Assembly: GCA_910588175.1 (NCBI GenBank)
Contig: CAJUQQ010000099.1
Location: forward strand, 1-5,202
Reading direction: 5' to 3'
DNA from: an uncultured Oscillibacter sp.
GTDB taxonomy: Bacteria > Bacillota > Clostridia > Oscillospirales > Oscillospiraceae
Length of the DNA: 5,202 bases
Shown here: piece after piece, positions 1-5,202 of the stretch
How positions within the stretch are numbered: the stretch's first letter is position 1
Layout: each line of letters opens with the position of its first letter
Notes under the pieces: generated by a model
Told to the model about the DNA's origin: nothing
Database searches by the model: none
What the model saw: only the letters and a program-made list of their open reading frames with translations
Program-made: the position numbers and the translations under genes

Positions 1-813
1 GCCATCGTCCAGAAGGAAGTGGACGGCCTCAAGGCCATGGGCGTCACCATCGCCACGGACACCGTCATTGGCCGGACCATCTCCATCGACGAGCTGATGG
101 AGGAGCAGGGCTTCGAGGCCGTGTTCATCGGCTCCGGCGCGGGCCTTCCCATGTTCATGGACATCCCCGGCGTGAACTACCGGGGCGTGTACTCCGCCAA
201 CGAGTTCCTGACCCGTATCAACCTGATGAAGGCCTATCTCCCCGGCTCCGACACCCCCATCCAGCGGCCCAAGAAGGTGGCCGTGGTGGGCGGCGGCAAC
301 GTGGCCATGGACGCGGCCCGCTGCGCCAAGCGCCTGGGGGCCGAGGTGTACATCGTCTACCGCCGGGGCATGGAGGAGCTCCCCGCCCGGAAGGAAGAGG
401 TGGAGCACGCCGAGGAAGAGGGCATCATCTTCAAGACCCTCTGCAACCCGGTGGAAATCTTTGCCGACGAAAACGACGACGTGAACAAAATCCGCTGCAT
501 CCGCATGGAGCTGGGCGAGCCCGACGCCTCCGGCCGGCGGCGGCCCATCGAGGTCCCCGGCAGCGAGTTCGACCTGGATGTGGACTGCGTGATCATGTCT
601 CTTGGCACCAGCCCCAACCCCCTGATCAAGTCCACCACCAAGGGCCTGGAAATCAACCGCAAGGGCGGCATCGTGGTCAACGAAGACGGCCTGACCTCCC
701 GTGAGAAGGTCTATGCCGGCGGCGACGCCGTCACCGGCGCGGCCACGGTCATCCTGGCTATGGGCGCGGGCAAAACCGCCGCCAAGGCCATCGACGAGGC
801 CCTGAGCAAGTAA
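1..813 (+). CDS. gltA: GltD/NfnB-type NADPH-dependent oxidoreductase (glutamate synthase small-chain family), 3' part
   Basis: The frame is open from base 1 and gives the last 270 residues before TAA at 811-813. The family is usually about 460 residues, so the N-terminal iron-sulfur part and the first FAD-binding motif lie outside the window. Counting from base 1, the visible part has a second dinucleotide-binding Rossmann motif (V-V-G-G-G-N-V-A-M-D-A-A-R, residues 95-107). It continues with the YRR at 120-122, typical of NADPH binding in this family, and ends with the FAD-contacting Y-A-G-G-D-A-V-T-G-A (about 238-247). Family members move electrons between NADPH, FAD and iron-sulfur clusters in the cytoplasm. 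In Clostridia such proteins are annotated as NADPH-dependent glutamate synthase (gltA), but close relatives are the NfnB subunit of electron-bifurcating NADH-dependent ferredoxin:NADP+ oxidoreductase. The S-A-N-E-F-L-T-R and N-L-M-K-A-Y segments (about 66-79) fit that NfnB-like branch. An nfnA gene just upstream would settle the choice, but that region is not visible. Confidence 0.88.
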   Translation, partial: AIVQKEVDGLKAMGVTIATDTVIGRTISIDELMEEQGFEAVFIGSGAGLPMFMDIPGVNYRGVYSANEFLTRINLMKAYLPGSDTPIQRPKKVAVVGGGNVAMDAARCAKRLGAEVYIVYRRGMEELPARKEEVEHAEEEGIIFKTLCNPVEIFADENDDVNKIRCIRMELGEPDASGRRRPIEVPGSEFDLDVDCVIMSLGTSPNPLIKSTTKGLEINRKGGIVVNEDGLTSREKVYAGGDAVTGAATVILAMGAGKTAAKAIDEALSK

Positions 814-814
814 T

Positions 815-1483
815 ATGAAAAGAAACGTCACGGGCGTCCCCGCTCTGGCGTTGGCGCTTTGCCTCCTGCTCGCCGCCTGCGGCGGGCAGGGGGCTTCGCC
901 GTCCGAAGCGCCGCCGCCCCCAGCCAAGATCACGGAGACTGCCCCGCCCACCAAGCCCGCGTCCCCGGTCCCCTCCGGATTCCCGGAGCTGGAGGAGACG
1001 GAGTGGGAGGCGGTCAGCATCGACCTGGAGTCCTTCGGCATTTCCCAGACCTTGAATGATGAACGCTTTGAGTATATCTTCAACCATACGAACACAGTCC
1101 CGTTGGACCAGCTCATTGTCTTCGACCTGTGGGGCGACGCGCTGACGGAGGGGTCCAGCGAGGAACTCCGCAGCCGCTTCCTGGAAGCGCCGGACACGGT
1201 GCTGGCCTATCTGGTCCTCATGGGAGAGCAGGTCGTGACGCTCCCCGGCTGGGAGCCCATGCCCGCGGCGGAGATTGTCTGCCGGAGCATCGCCTCCGCC
1301 GACGCCGCCTGGCACGGCGGCTCGGAGGAGTTCGCCGCAACCATGGCCTCCTGCCGGGAGCGCTATCCCTCCGGCAGGATTGCGGAGCTTCTGGATGTCA
1401 TAGAGCAGGAGCACGCCGCATCCATGGAGCGGCAGCAAGAGGCGATAGAGGCGTATCAGGAGCACTTAAAGCCACAGGAATAA
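815..1483 (+). CDS. Putative secreted lipoprotein of unknown function
   Basis: This encodes 222 residues and no family is recognised. The N-terminus is a textbook lipoprotein signal: K2 and R3, a hydrophobic stretch at about 8-21, and the lipobox L19-A20-A21-C22. Signal peptidase II would cleave before C22, leaving a lipid-anchored protein on the outer face of the membrane. A Pro/Ala/Thr/Ser-rich linker follows (about 25-57) and would hold an acidic, mostly helical domain (about 58-222) away from the membrane. Cys156 and Cys180 could form a disulfide. The C-terminal 25-30 residues are rich in Glu, Gln and Ala and probably helical. The ATG lies one base after the stop codon of the upstream oxidoreductase. 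The only purine-rich match, GAGG at 796-799, is about 15 bases away and too far for normal initiation, so translation is probably coupled to the upstream gene. A shared transcript is likely. Codon use matches the neighbours, and the lipoprotein signal itself argues that the frame is real. Confidence 0.82.
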   Translation: MKRNVTGVPALALALCLLLAACGGQGASPSEAPPPPAKITETAPPTKPASPVPSGFPELEETEWEAVSIDLESFGISQTLNDERFEYIFNHTNTVPLDQLIVFDLWGDALTEGSSEELRSRFLEAPDTVLAYLVLMGEQVVTLPGWEPMPAAEIVCRSIASADAAWHGGSEEFAATMASCRERYPSGRIAELLDVIEQEHAASMERQQEAIEAYQEHLKPQE

Positions 1484-1487
1484 AACA

Positions 1488-1522
1488 AGCGCCCCGGGGA
1501 GGGAGGTCCTCTCCGGGGCGCT
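1488..1522. terminator. Intrinsic terminator hairpin between convergent genes
   Basis: A 14-bp stem (1488-1501 with 1509-1522, one G-T wobble at 1498/1512) encloses a 7-base loop and contains a CCCCGGGG core. It begins five bases after the lipoprotein stop and lies 25 bases beyond the stop of the convergent yjdF gene. Read on the minus strand, the stem is followed by TGTTTTATT, a usable U-tract, so it should stop yjdF transcripts best. Read on the plus strand it is followed by GTCTGCGTATTCTCTT, a poor U-tract, so plus-strand termination may be leakier. No other terminator is visible for either gene. Confidence 0.75.
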
Positions 1523-1547
1523 GTCTGCGTATTCTCTTCCGAATCCC

Positions 1548-1967
1548 TCAATGCCCTTTCCGCTTCTGCCGCCGCTTCTCCTGGCGAAGGGCAAACTTCC
1601 GCGCCTCCTCCGCCTCCCGCTCCGCCCGGCTGCGGCGGGTCCGGGCGGCCTTGCCCGCCTCCCGCTGGAGGGCAAGGGCCTGTTGGGCCTTGGTGCCCAG
1701 AGCGGCGGGTCGGACGGCCCTCCGGGCCTCCCGGCGGGCGCGCTTAGGACTGACCTTCCGCTCTAAGGGGCCCCCGGCGGCAACGGGCGGGCTGAAGCTC
1801 AGGCTCCGCCAGTTCTCCAGCAAAAAGGCGTAGACCTCCTGGTCTTTCGGCTCGGCTCCGAAGGGGAGCTTGCAGACCTCATAGGTCCCGCCGCCGCCCC
1901 GTTCGTAGAGGAGGACCCAGAAGGGGTCCTCAAAACGGACGGTTAATCTTGCGTATCCGGTTTCCAT
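1548..1967 (-). CDS. yjdF: YjdF family protein (DUF2992)
   Basis: This encodes 139 residues. It shows the YjdF/DUF2992 pattern: an N-terminal beta-rich part (L8-T-V-R-F, then the P-F-W-V core at 15-18), the conserved F36-G-A-E-P40 with K-D-Q-E-V-Y following, and L56-S-F-S. A long basic helical tail comes next, with K-R-A-R-R-E (75-80), G-T-K-A-Q-Q-A (91-97), K-F-A-L-R-Q (124-129) and a K-R-K-G-H end. About a third of residues 69-139 are Arg or Lys. The biochemical role of YjdF is unknown; its gene is the usual partner of the yjdF riboswitch, which senses azaaromatic compounds. The ATG at 1967-1965 is chosen because a strong Shine-Dalgarno (AAAAGGAGG, 1984-1976) sits 8 bases upstream. A longer in-frame ATG at 2009 would start inside the riboswitch and is rejected. 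Expression should be set by the promoter at 2100-2128 and the structured leader. The terminator at 1488-1522 ends the single-gene unit. Confidence 0.9.
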   Translation of the reverse strand: METGYARLTVRFEDPFWVLLYERGGGGTYEVCKLPFGAEPKDQEVYAFLLENWRSLSFSPPVAAGGPLERKVSPKRARREARRAVRPAALGTKAQQALALQREAGKAARTRRSRAEREAEEARKFALRQEKRRQKRKGH

Positions 1968-1974
1968 ATGCGCT

Positions 1975-2096
1975 TCCTCCTTTTCGTGTCTCTCACGGAG
2001 AACGGACAACCAAAGGAGGCAGGTTACTGATACCCCGGCGCGGGCCCCCGGGGTACGCCCGGACTACCGACCGGGCCGTGTTTTTATCTCCGCGAG
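1975..2096 (-). promoter_or_regulatory. yjdF riboswitch leader with expression platform
   Basis: The 5' leader of yjdF folds, on the minus strand, into a closing stem and three hairpins. P1 pairs 2096-2087 with 2001-1992 (10 bp, one wobble). P2 is GCCCGG (2076-2071) with CCGGGC (2062-2057) around an 8-base loop, TCGGTAGT. P3 is TACCCCGG (2055-2048) with CCGGGGTA (2038-2031). P4 is AACC (2025-2022) with GGTT (2011-2008) around a 10-base loop. The ATAAAAACACGG segment after P1 and the TCGGTAGT loop look like conserved single-stranded parts of the class. The gene downstream is yjdF, the standard association. Known yjdF riboswitches bind diverse azaaromatics and are thought to control translation. 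Here the Shine-Dalgarno (1983-1976) can pair with the P4 loop (2019-2012), or with the 3' arm of P1 (2002-1998), so P1 formation and one of the sequestering folds exclude each other. The exact class match was judged by eye and from context. Confidence 0.82.
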
Positions 2097-2099
2097 TTT

Positions 2100-2128
2100 A
2101 TCATAGCGGAAAGGTATGCAAAATGCAA
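2100..2128 (-). promoter_or_regulatory. Housekeeping (sigma-A) promoter of yjdF
   Basis: On the minus strand a -35 box TTGCAT (2128-2123, four of six consensus bases) is separated by exactly 17 bases from a -10 box TATGAT (2105-2100, five of six). Transcription should begin at about 2094-2090, inside or just before the 5' arm of riboswitch stem P1, so the first one to six base pairs of P1 may be missing from the RNA. The placement directly upstream of the riboswitch supports both calls. Confidence 0.8.
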
Positions 2129-2141
2129 GGGCAAGCACCAG

Positions 2142-2156
2142 CCTCCCCCCAGGAGG
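2142..2156. other. Small GC-rich hairpin between the divergent promoters
   Basis: CCTCC (2142-2146) and GGAGG (2152-2156) form a 5-bp inverted repeat around a 5-base loop, CCCCA. It lies upstream of the yjdF promoter and upstream of the transporter control region. No T-run follows on either strand, so it is not a good terminator. It could be a minor protein-binding site or chance in GC-rich DNA. The rest of 2129-2182 holds nothing else recognisable. Confidence 0.25.
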
Positions 2157-2182
2157 AGAAACTTCTTTCAACTCTGTAAGAT

Positions 2183-2213
2183 TTGAGAAAGAATCTGGAA
2201 AGATTCCTATGGT
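2183..2213 (+). promoter_or_regulatory. Candidate transporter promoter with a dyad in a 19-bp spacer (MerR-like layout)
   Basis: A -35 box TTGAGA (2183-2188) is followed by 19 bases and a -10-like TATGGT (2208-2213). Inside the spacer is a perfect dyad: GAATCT (2191-2196), GGAA, AGATTC (2201-2206). Its centre (2198.5) nearly coincides with the spacer centre (2198). Overlong 19-20-base spacers carrying a central dyad are the hallmark of promoters controlled by MerR-family activators, which untwist the DNA to realign the two boxes. Several such regulators control multidrug transporters. No MerR gene is visible here. The -10 match is weak (four of six), so the promoter call is moderate. Confidence 0.5.
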
Positions 2214-2256
2214 AAAGTATCCACAATGAAAGCCCACCGGCTGAATACTTTACCAT
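2209..2256. repeat. Interrupted palindrome with perfect 12-bp arms before the transporter RBS
   Basis: ATGGTAAAGTAT (2209-2220) is repeated in perfect inverted form as ATACTTTACCAT (2245-2256). The 24-base centre contains a nested 4-bp hairpin, AGCC (2231-2234) with GGCT (2239-2242). The left arm overlaps the putative -10 box; the right arm ends immediately before the Shine-Dalgarno GGAGG (2257-2261) of the ATPase gene. Two roles are possible: a paired operator for a repressor, with arm centres 36 bp apart, or an RNA hairpin that controls access to the ribosome binding site if transcription starts further upstream. The perfect AT-rich arms in otherwise GC-rich DNA make chance unlikely. Confidence 0.75.
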
Positions 2257-2264
2257 GGAGGTAA
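2226..2264 (+). CDS. Possible 12-codon leader peptide upstream of the ABC operon
   Basis: An ATG at 2226 opens a 12-codon frame reading MKAHRLNTLPWR, with its TAA stop at 2262-2264. The stop falls between the Shine-Dalgarno and the ATG of the ATPase gene, so translating ribosomes would cross the right arm of the palindrome and end at the downstream start site. There is no good Shine-Dalgarno for this frame, and a frame this short can easily arise by chance. It is listed as a candidate only. Confidence 0.2.
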   Translation: MKAHRLNTLPWR

Positions 2265-2270
2265 TGCAAT

Positions 2271-2960
2271 ATGATCATCCTGGAAACAAAAGACCTGCGC
2301 AAGCACTACGGCTCCGGTGAGACGGAGGTCCGCGCCCTGGACGGCGTCGACCTGACGGTGGAAAAAGGCGAATTCGCCGCCGTGGTCGGCACCTCCGGCT
2401 CCGGAAAGTCCACCCTGCTCCACATGCTGGGGGGCCTGGACCGCCCCACCTCCGGCTCCGTCACCGTGGACGGGAAGAACATTTTCTCCCTCAAGGACGA
2501 GGCCCTGACCATCTTCCGCCGCCGGAAGATCGGCTTCGTCTTCCAGAACTACAACCTGGTCCCCGTCCTCAGCGTCTATGAGAACATCGTCCTCCCCATC
2601 CAGCTGGACGGCCAGAAGCCGGACGCCGGCTATGTGGACCAGATCATCGAGACCCTGGGCCTGGAGAAAAAGCTCCAGAACCTCCCCAACAACCTCTCCG
2701 GCGGCCAGCAGCAGCGGGTGGCCATCGCCCGGGCCCTGGCGGCCAAGCCCGCTATCATTCTGGCCGACGAGCCCACCGGCAACCTGGACTCCAAAACCAG
2801 CCAGGACGTGATGGCCCTGCTGAAAATCACCAGCGAGAAGTTTGCCCAAACCATCGTCATGATTACCCACAACGAGGAAATCGCCCAAATGGCGGACCGC
2901 ATCATCCGCATTGAGGACGGAAAAATCCGCTCCTCCCGGACCACCGGGGAGGAGGCGTAA
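2271..2960 (+). CDS. ABC transporter ATP-binding protein (MacB/LolD/BceA class)
   Basis: This encodes 229 residues, the usual length for a stand-alone ATPase of this class. All nucleotide-binding motifs are intact: A-loop Y13, Walker A G40-T-S-G-S-G-K-S47, Q-loop Q92, signature L142-S-G-G-Q146, Walker B I-I-L-A-D-E (162-167, catalytic E167), D-loop residues N171-L-D-S174 and switch His200. The F89-V-F-Q-N-Y-N-L-V-P stretch is typical of ATPases paired with FtsX-like permeases. These hydrolyse ATP in the cytoplasm and move the extracellular domains of the permease by mechanotransmission; known systems export macrolides or peptides, extract lipoproteins or sense bacitracin-like antibiotics. The start is set by GGAGG (2257-2261), nine bases before the ATG. 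The gene is the first of an operon and is followed after two bases by the permease. Control probably acts through the dyads at 2191-2206 and 2209-2256. The substrate cannot be told from the sequence. Confidence 0.95.
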   Translation: MIILETKDLRKHYGSGETEVRALDGVDLTVEKGEFAAVVGTSGSGKSTLLHMLGGLDRPTSGSVTVDGKNIFSLKDEALTIFRRRKIGFVFQNYNLVPVLSVYENIVLPIQLDGQKPDAGYVDQIIETLGLEKKLQNLPNNLSGGQQQRVAIARALAAKPAIILADEPTGNLDSKTSQDVMALLKITSEKFAQTIVMITHNEEIAQMADRIIRIEDGKIRSSRTTGEEA

Positions 2961-2962
2961 CC

Positions 2963-5202
2963 ATGATCCGTGTCGCCAACAAGGGCTGCGTCCGCCGCCT
3001 GGGATTCCGGTCCATGCGGGCCGCCCGGACCCGCAACATCGTGGCCGTCCTGGCCATTGCCCTGACCACCGTGCTGTTCACCTCCCTCTTTACCATCGCT
3101 TCCTCCATCAACTATTCCTTCCAGCAGGAGAATTTCCGCCAGGCGGGCGGCGACTTCCACGGCACCATCAAGGGCCTCACCTGGGAGCAGGTGGAGGAAA
3201 TGCGGTCGGACCCGCTGATTCAAGGGGACTTCGCCCGGTTGTTCGTGGGCATGCCCGCGGACCCGCCCTTCAACAAATCCCATGTGGAGGTCTCCTACCT
3301 GGAGCCCGCCGCCGCGCCCCACTACTTCTGCCAGCCAGTCGAAGGGACCCTCCCCCGGGAGGGCACCGATGAGGCCGCCACGGACACCCGCGTTCTGGCC
3401 CTTCTGGGGGTGGAGCCGAAGGTGGGCGCGAAATTCACCATTTCCTTCTACCTTGACGAAAACACCTCCAGCCGGAAGCTGGTCACCCGGACCTTCACCC
3501 TCTCGGGATGGTGGGAGTACGACAGCGCCCTGGTGGCCAGCAATGTGCTCCTGCCCCGCTCCGCCGCCGAGGAGTTCTGTGCCCAGGGCAGCGGGGACCC
3601 CTACTCCATGACCGGAGAATGGAACCTGGACATGATGTTCAAAAGCGATCTCCAGATTGAGGAGAACATCCTTCAGATCCTGGAGAACCACGGCTATCAG
3701 CACGACGACCCCCAGGGGGAGAATTACTTGAGAATCGGCGTCAACTGGGGCTACTCCGGGGCCCAGCTTTCCAACAGCTTTGATATCTCCACGCTGATCG
3801 CCATTGTGGTTTTGCTGCTGCTGATTATCTTCACCGGCTACCTGATTATCTACAACGTCTTCCAAATTTCCGTCACCAACGATATCCGGTTTTACGGCCT
3901 TCTGAAAACCATCGGCACCACCGGGAAGCAGATCAAACGCGTCGTCCGGCAGCAGGCCCTGCTTCTCAGCCTTATCGGCATCCCCATTGGACTGCTCCTG
4001 GGCTTTGTCATCGGCAACAAGCTTACCCCGGTCATCATGACCCAGCTGAGCTACAAGAACGCCTTCGTTTCCTTCAACCCCCTGATTTTCATTGGAGCGG
4101 CGGTGTTTGCCCTGCTGACCGTGTTCCTCTCCTGCGCCCGTCCGGGCCGCATGGCGGCGAAGGTCTCCCCGGTGGAGGCCGTGCGCTACACCGAGGGCGG
4201 CGGTCCGAAAAAGGCGGGGAAGCGGGAGAAGGTCCGCAAAGCCCGGAGCGGCGCGTCCCTTCCGGGCATGGCCTGGGCCAACCTGGGCCGGAGCCGGGGG
4301 AAAACCGTGGTGACGGTCATTTCCCTGACGTTGGCGGTGGTGCTGGCCACGATTACCTACACCTTCTCCACCGGCTTCGACATGAACAAGTACCTGGCCC
4401 ATATGGCCGACGTGGACTTTATCCTGGGGGACGCGGCCTACTTTCAGACCAGCGGCGGCTTCCGCACCGCCGATCAGGCGGTGCCGGAGAGCATCATCTC
4501 CGACGTGAGCGCCCGGAGCGGCGTGGAGGAGAGCGGACGGGTCTACGGCGGCGTCTCCGCCATAAAGCAGTTTGTCACGGAGGACTGGCTCCGGATGGGC
4601 TATGGAACGTATAATACCCCGGAGGTTGTGGATGAAATTATCGCGGGAACGGCCCGGCTGCCCAGCGGGCTTCTGGAGGCCGGCGTGCAGATGTACGGCA
4701 TGGAGGACTTTCCCCTGAGCCTGCTGGACGTGCTGGAGGGAGACCTGGCCCCCCTGTCGGACCCCAGCCAAAAGGCCATCGCCGCCGTGTACCGGCCCGA
4801 CGACTATAACGCCACCCAATGGGGCAGCAATTGGGCCAAACTGGGGGACACCGTGACGCTCCGCTATATCACCGAGATGGAGTATTTCTACCGGGACACC
4901 GGGGAGATCGTTGAGGACCTGGACGCCGCCATCGAGGGAAACCGCCCCTGGGGAGAGCGGGCCAAGGTCTACGAGGACATCGACTACACCGTCTGCGCCC
5001 TGGTGCGGATTCCCAACTCCATCTCCTACCGCTATCGGGTTCTGGGCTGCGATGATTTCATCCTGGGGGCGGAGCGGTTCAAACAGGACACCGGCACCGA
5101 CAGCGTCATGACCTATCTCTTCAACACCACCGACGAGGCGGAGGCGGGCATGGAGTCCTTCCTGGCGGAGTACACGGAGAGCGTCCAGCCCCTCTACGAC
5201 TA
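2963..5202 (+). CDS. FtsX-like ABC transporter permease, truncated by the window end
   Basis: The frame is open from ATG 2963 to the last base, giving 746 residues and no stop. GGAGG (2951-2955) lies seven bases before the start and inside the 3' end of the ATPase gene. Layout: a short basic cytoplasmic N-terminus; membrane segment 1 (about 25-48); an extracellular domain (about 49-275); three membrane segments (about 277-303, 333-356 and 374-392); a cytoplasmic stretch with the FtsX-type S-P-V-E-A-V-R motif and a Lys/Arg-rich linker (about 405-435); membrane segment 5 (about 448-470); and a second large extracellular domain continuing past residue 746. The A-W-A-N-L-G-R-S-R-G-K-T entry into segment 5 is the usual start of the second permease half. 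A complete protein should gain about three more membrane segments beyond the window. With the adjacent ATPase it forms a type VII (MacB-like) transporter. Whether a two-component system accompanies it cannot be seen. Confidence 0.93.
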   Translation, partial: MIRVANKGCVRRLGFRSMRAARTRNIVAVLAIALTTVLFTSLFTIASSINYSFQQENFRQAGGDFHGTIKGLTWEQVEEMRSDPLIQGDFARLFVGMPADPPFNKSHVEVSYLEPAAAPHYFCQPVEGTLPREGTDEAATDTRVLALLGVEPKVGAKFTISFYLDENTSSRKLVTRTFTLSGWWEYDSALVASNVLLPRSAAEEFCAQGSGDPYSMTGEWNLDMMFKSDLQIEENILQILENHGYQHDDPQGENYLRIGVNWGYSGAQLSNSFDISTLIAIVVLLLLIIFTGYLIIYNVFQISVTNDIRFYGLLKTIGTTGKQIKRVVRQQALLLSLIGIPIGLLLGFVIGNKLTPVIMTQLSYKNAFVSFNPLIFIGAAVFALLTVFLSCARPGRMAAKVSPVEAVRYTEGGGPKKAGKREKVRKARSGASLPGMAWANLGRSRGKTVVTVISLTLAVVLATITYTFSTGFDMNKYLAHMADVDFILGDAAYFQTSGGFRTADQAVPESIISDVSARSGVEESGRVYGGVSAIKQFVTEDWLRMGYGTYNTPEVVDEIIAGTARLPSGLLEAGVQMYGMEDFPLSLLDVLEGDLAPLSDPSQKAIAAVYRPDDYNATQWGSNWAKLGDTVTLRYITEMEYFYRDTGEIVEDLDAAIEGNRPWGERAKVYEDIDYTVCALVRIPNSISYRYRVLGCDDFILGAERFKQDTGTDSVMTYLFNTTDEAEAGMESFLAEYTESVQPLYD

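Noticed and set aside
758..1465. Minus-strand open frame of 235 codons opposite the lipoprotein
   Set aside because: The translation is rich in Arg, Gly and Leu with no recognisable domain. The plus strand has a lipobox-bearing protein and an operon-like junction, so this is a shadow.
1968..2009. Longer yjdF start at 2009 adding 14 residues
   Set aside because: This start lies inside riboswitch hairpin P4 and lacks a Shine-Dalgarno at the right distance. The ATG at 1967 has a strong one, and the family pattern begins right after it.
2012..2019. AAAGGAGG on the plus strand as a ribosome binding site
   Set aside because: No start codon of a credible gene follows at normal spacing. On the minus strand this stretch is the P4 loop complementary to the yjdF Shine-Dalgarno, which explains it better.
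2142..2156. CCTCC/GGAGG hairpin as an intrinsic terminator
   Set aside because: The stem is only 5 bp, there is no T-run on either side, and it lies between two divergent promoters where no transcript needs to end.
2250..2888. Minus-strand open frame of 212 codons opposite the ATPase
   Set aside because: It is antisense to an ATPase with every catalytic motif intact. The product is a low-complexity Gly/Val/Asp/Gln-rich string.
2630..4819. Very long minus-strand open frame of 729 codons
   Set aside because: It lies antisense to the clear ATPase and permease genes. Its protein is low-complexity, rich in Gly, His, Val and Gln, with no motifs or ribosome site. It is an artefact of G/C-biased third codon positions in the real genes.

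Overview
The window looks like chromosomal DNA from a high-GC member of the Clostridia. The coding regions are strongly G/C-biased at third codon positions, yet the genes carry Firmicutes-style GGAGG ribosome binding sites. A YjdF protein and its riboswitch are present, and so is an FtsX-type ABC transporter of the kind common in gut Oscillospiraceae (Flavonifractor/Lawsonibacter-like). The genus is an inference from composition and family content, not from a marker gene.

Layout from left to right: (1) bases 1-813 hold the C-terminal 270 residues of a GltD/NfnB-type NADPH- and FAD-binding oxidoreductase, conventionally annotated as gltA. (2) A small, unrecognised Cys-anchored lipoprotein (815-1483) starts one base after the oxidoreductase stop codon and has no good Shine-Dalgarno of its own. 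(3) A GC-rich hairpin (1488-1522) sits between two convergent genes and probably terminates both. (4) yjdF (1548-1967, minus strand) has a complete upstream control region: a near-ideal housekeeping promoter (2100-2128) and a yjdF-class riboswitch leader (about 1975-2096). The leader folds as a closing stem around three hairpins and has two segments complementary to the gene's own Shine-Dalgarno. (5) The AT-rich 2157-2270 stretch is the divergent control region of an ABC transporter operon. It holds a 16-bp dyad centred in a 19-bp promoter spacer, as MerR-family promoters do, then an interrupted palindrome with perfect 12-bp arms that ends at the ribosome binding site. (6) A MacB/LolD/BceA-class ATPase (2271-2960) is followed two bases later by its large FtsX-like permease (2963 to the window end, truncated).

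How the genes fit together: the oxidoreductase and lipoprotein appear to share a transcript. The ATPase and permease form one transporter, probably for export, extraction or sensing of a hydrophobic or peptide-like molecule at the membrane. yjdF is transcribed divergently from the transporter. yjdF riboswitches are known to respond to azaaromatic compounds, so a joint response to toxic aromatics is possible, but only the gene arrangement supports it. The points most worth a second look are the riboswitch and its mutually exclusive pairings, and the two nested dyads in front of the transporter. No mobile elements, CRISPR arrays, tRNA or rRNA genes were seen.
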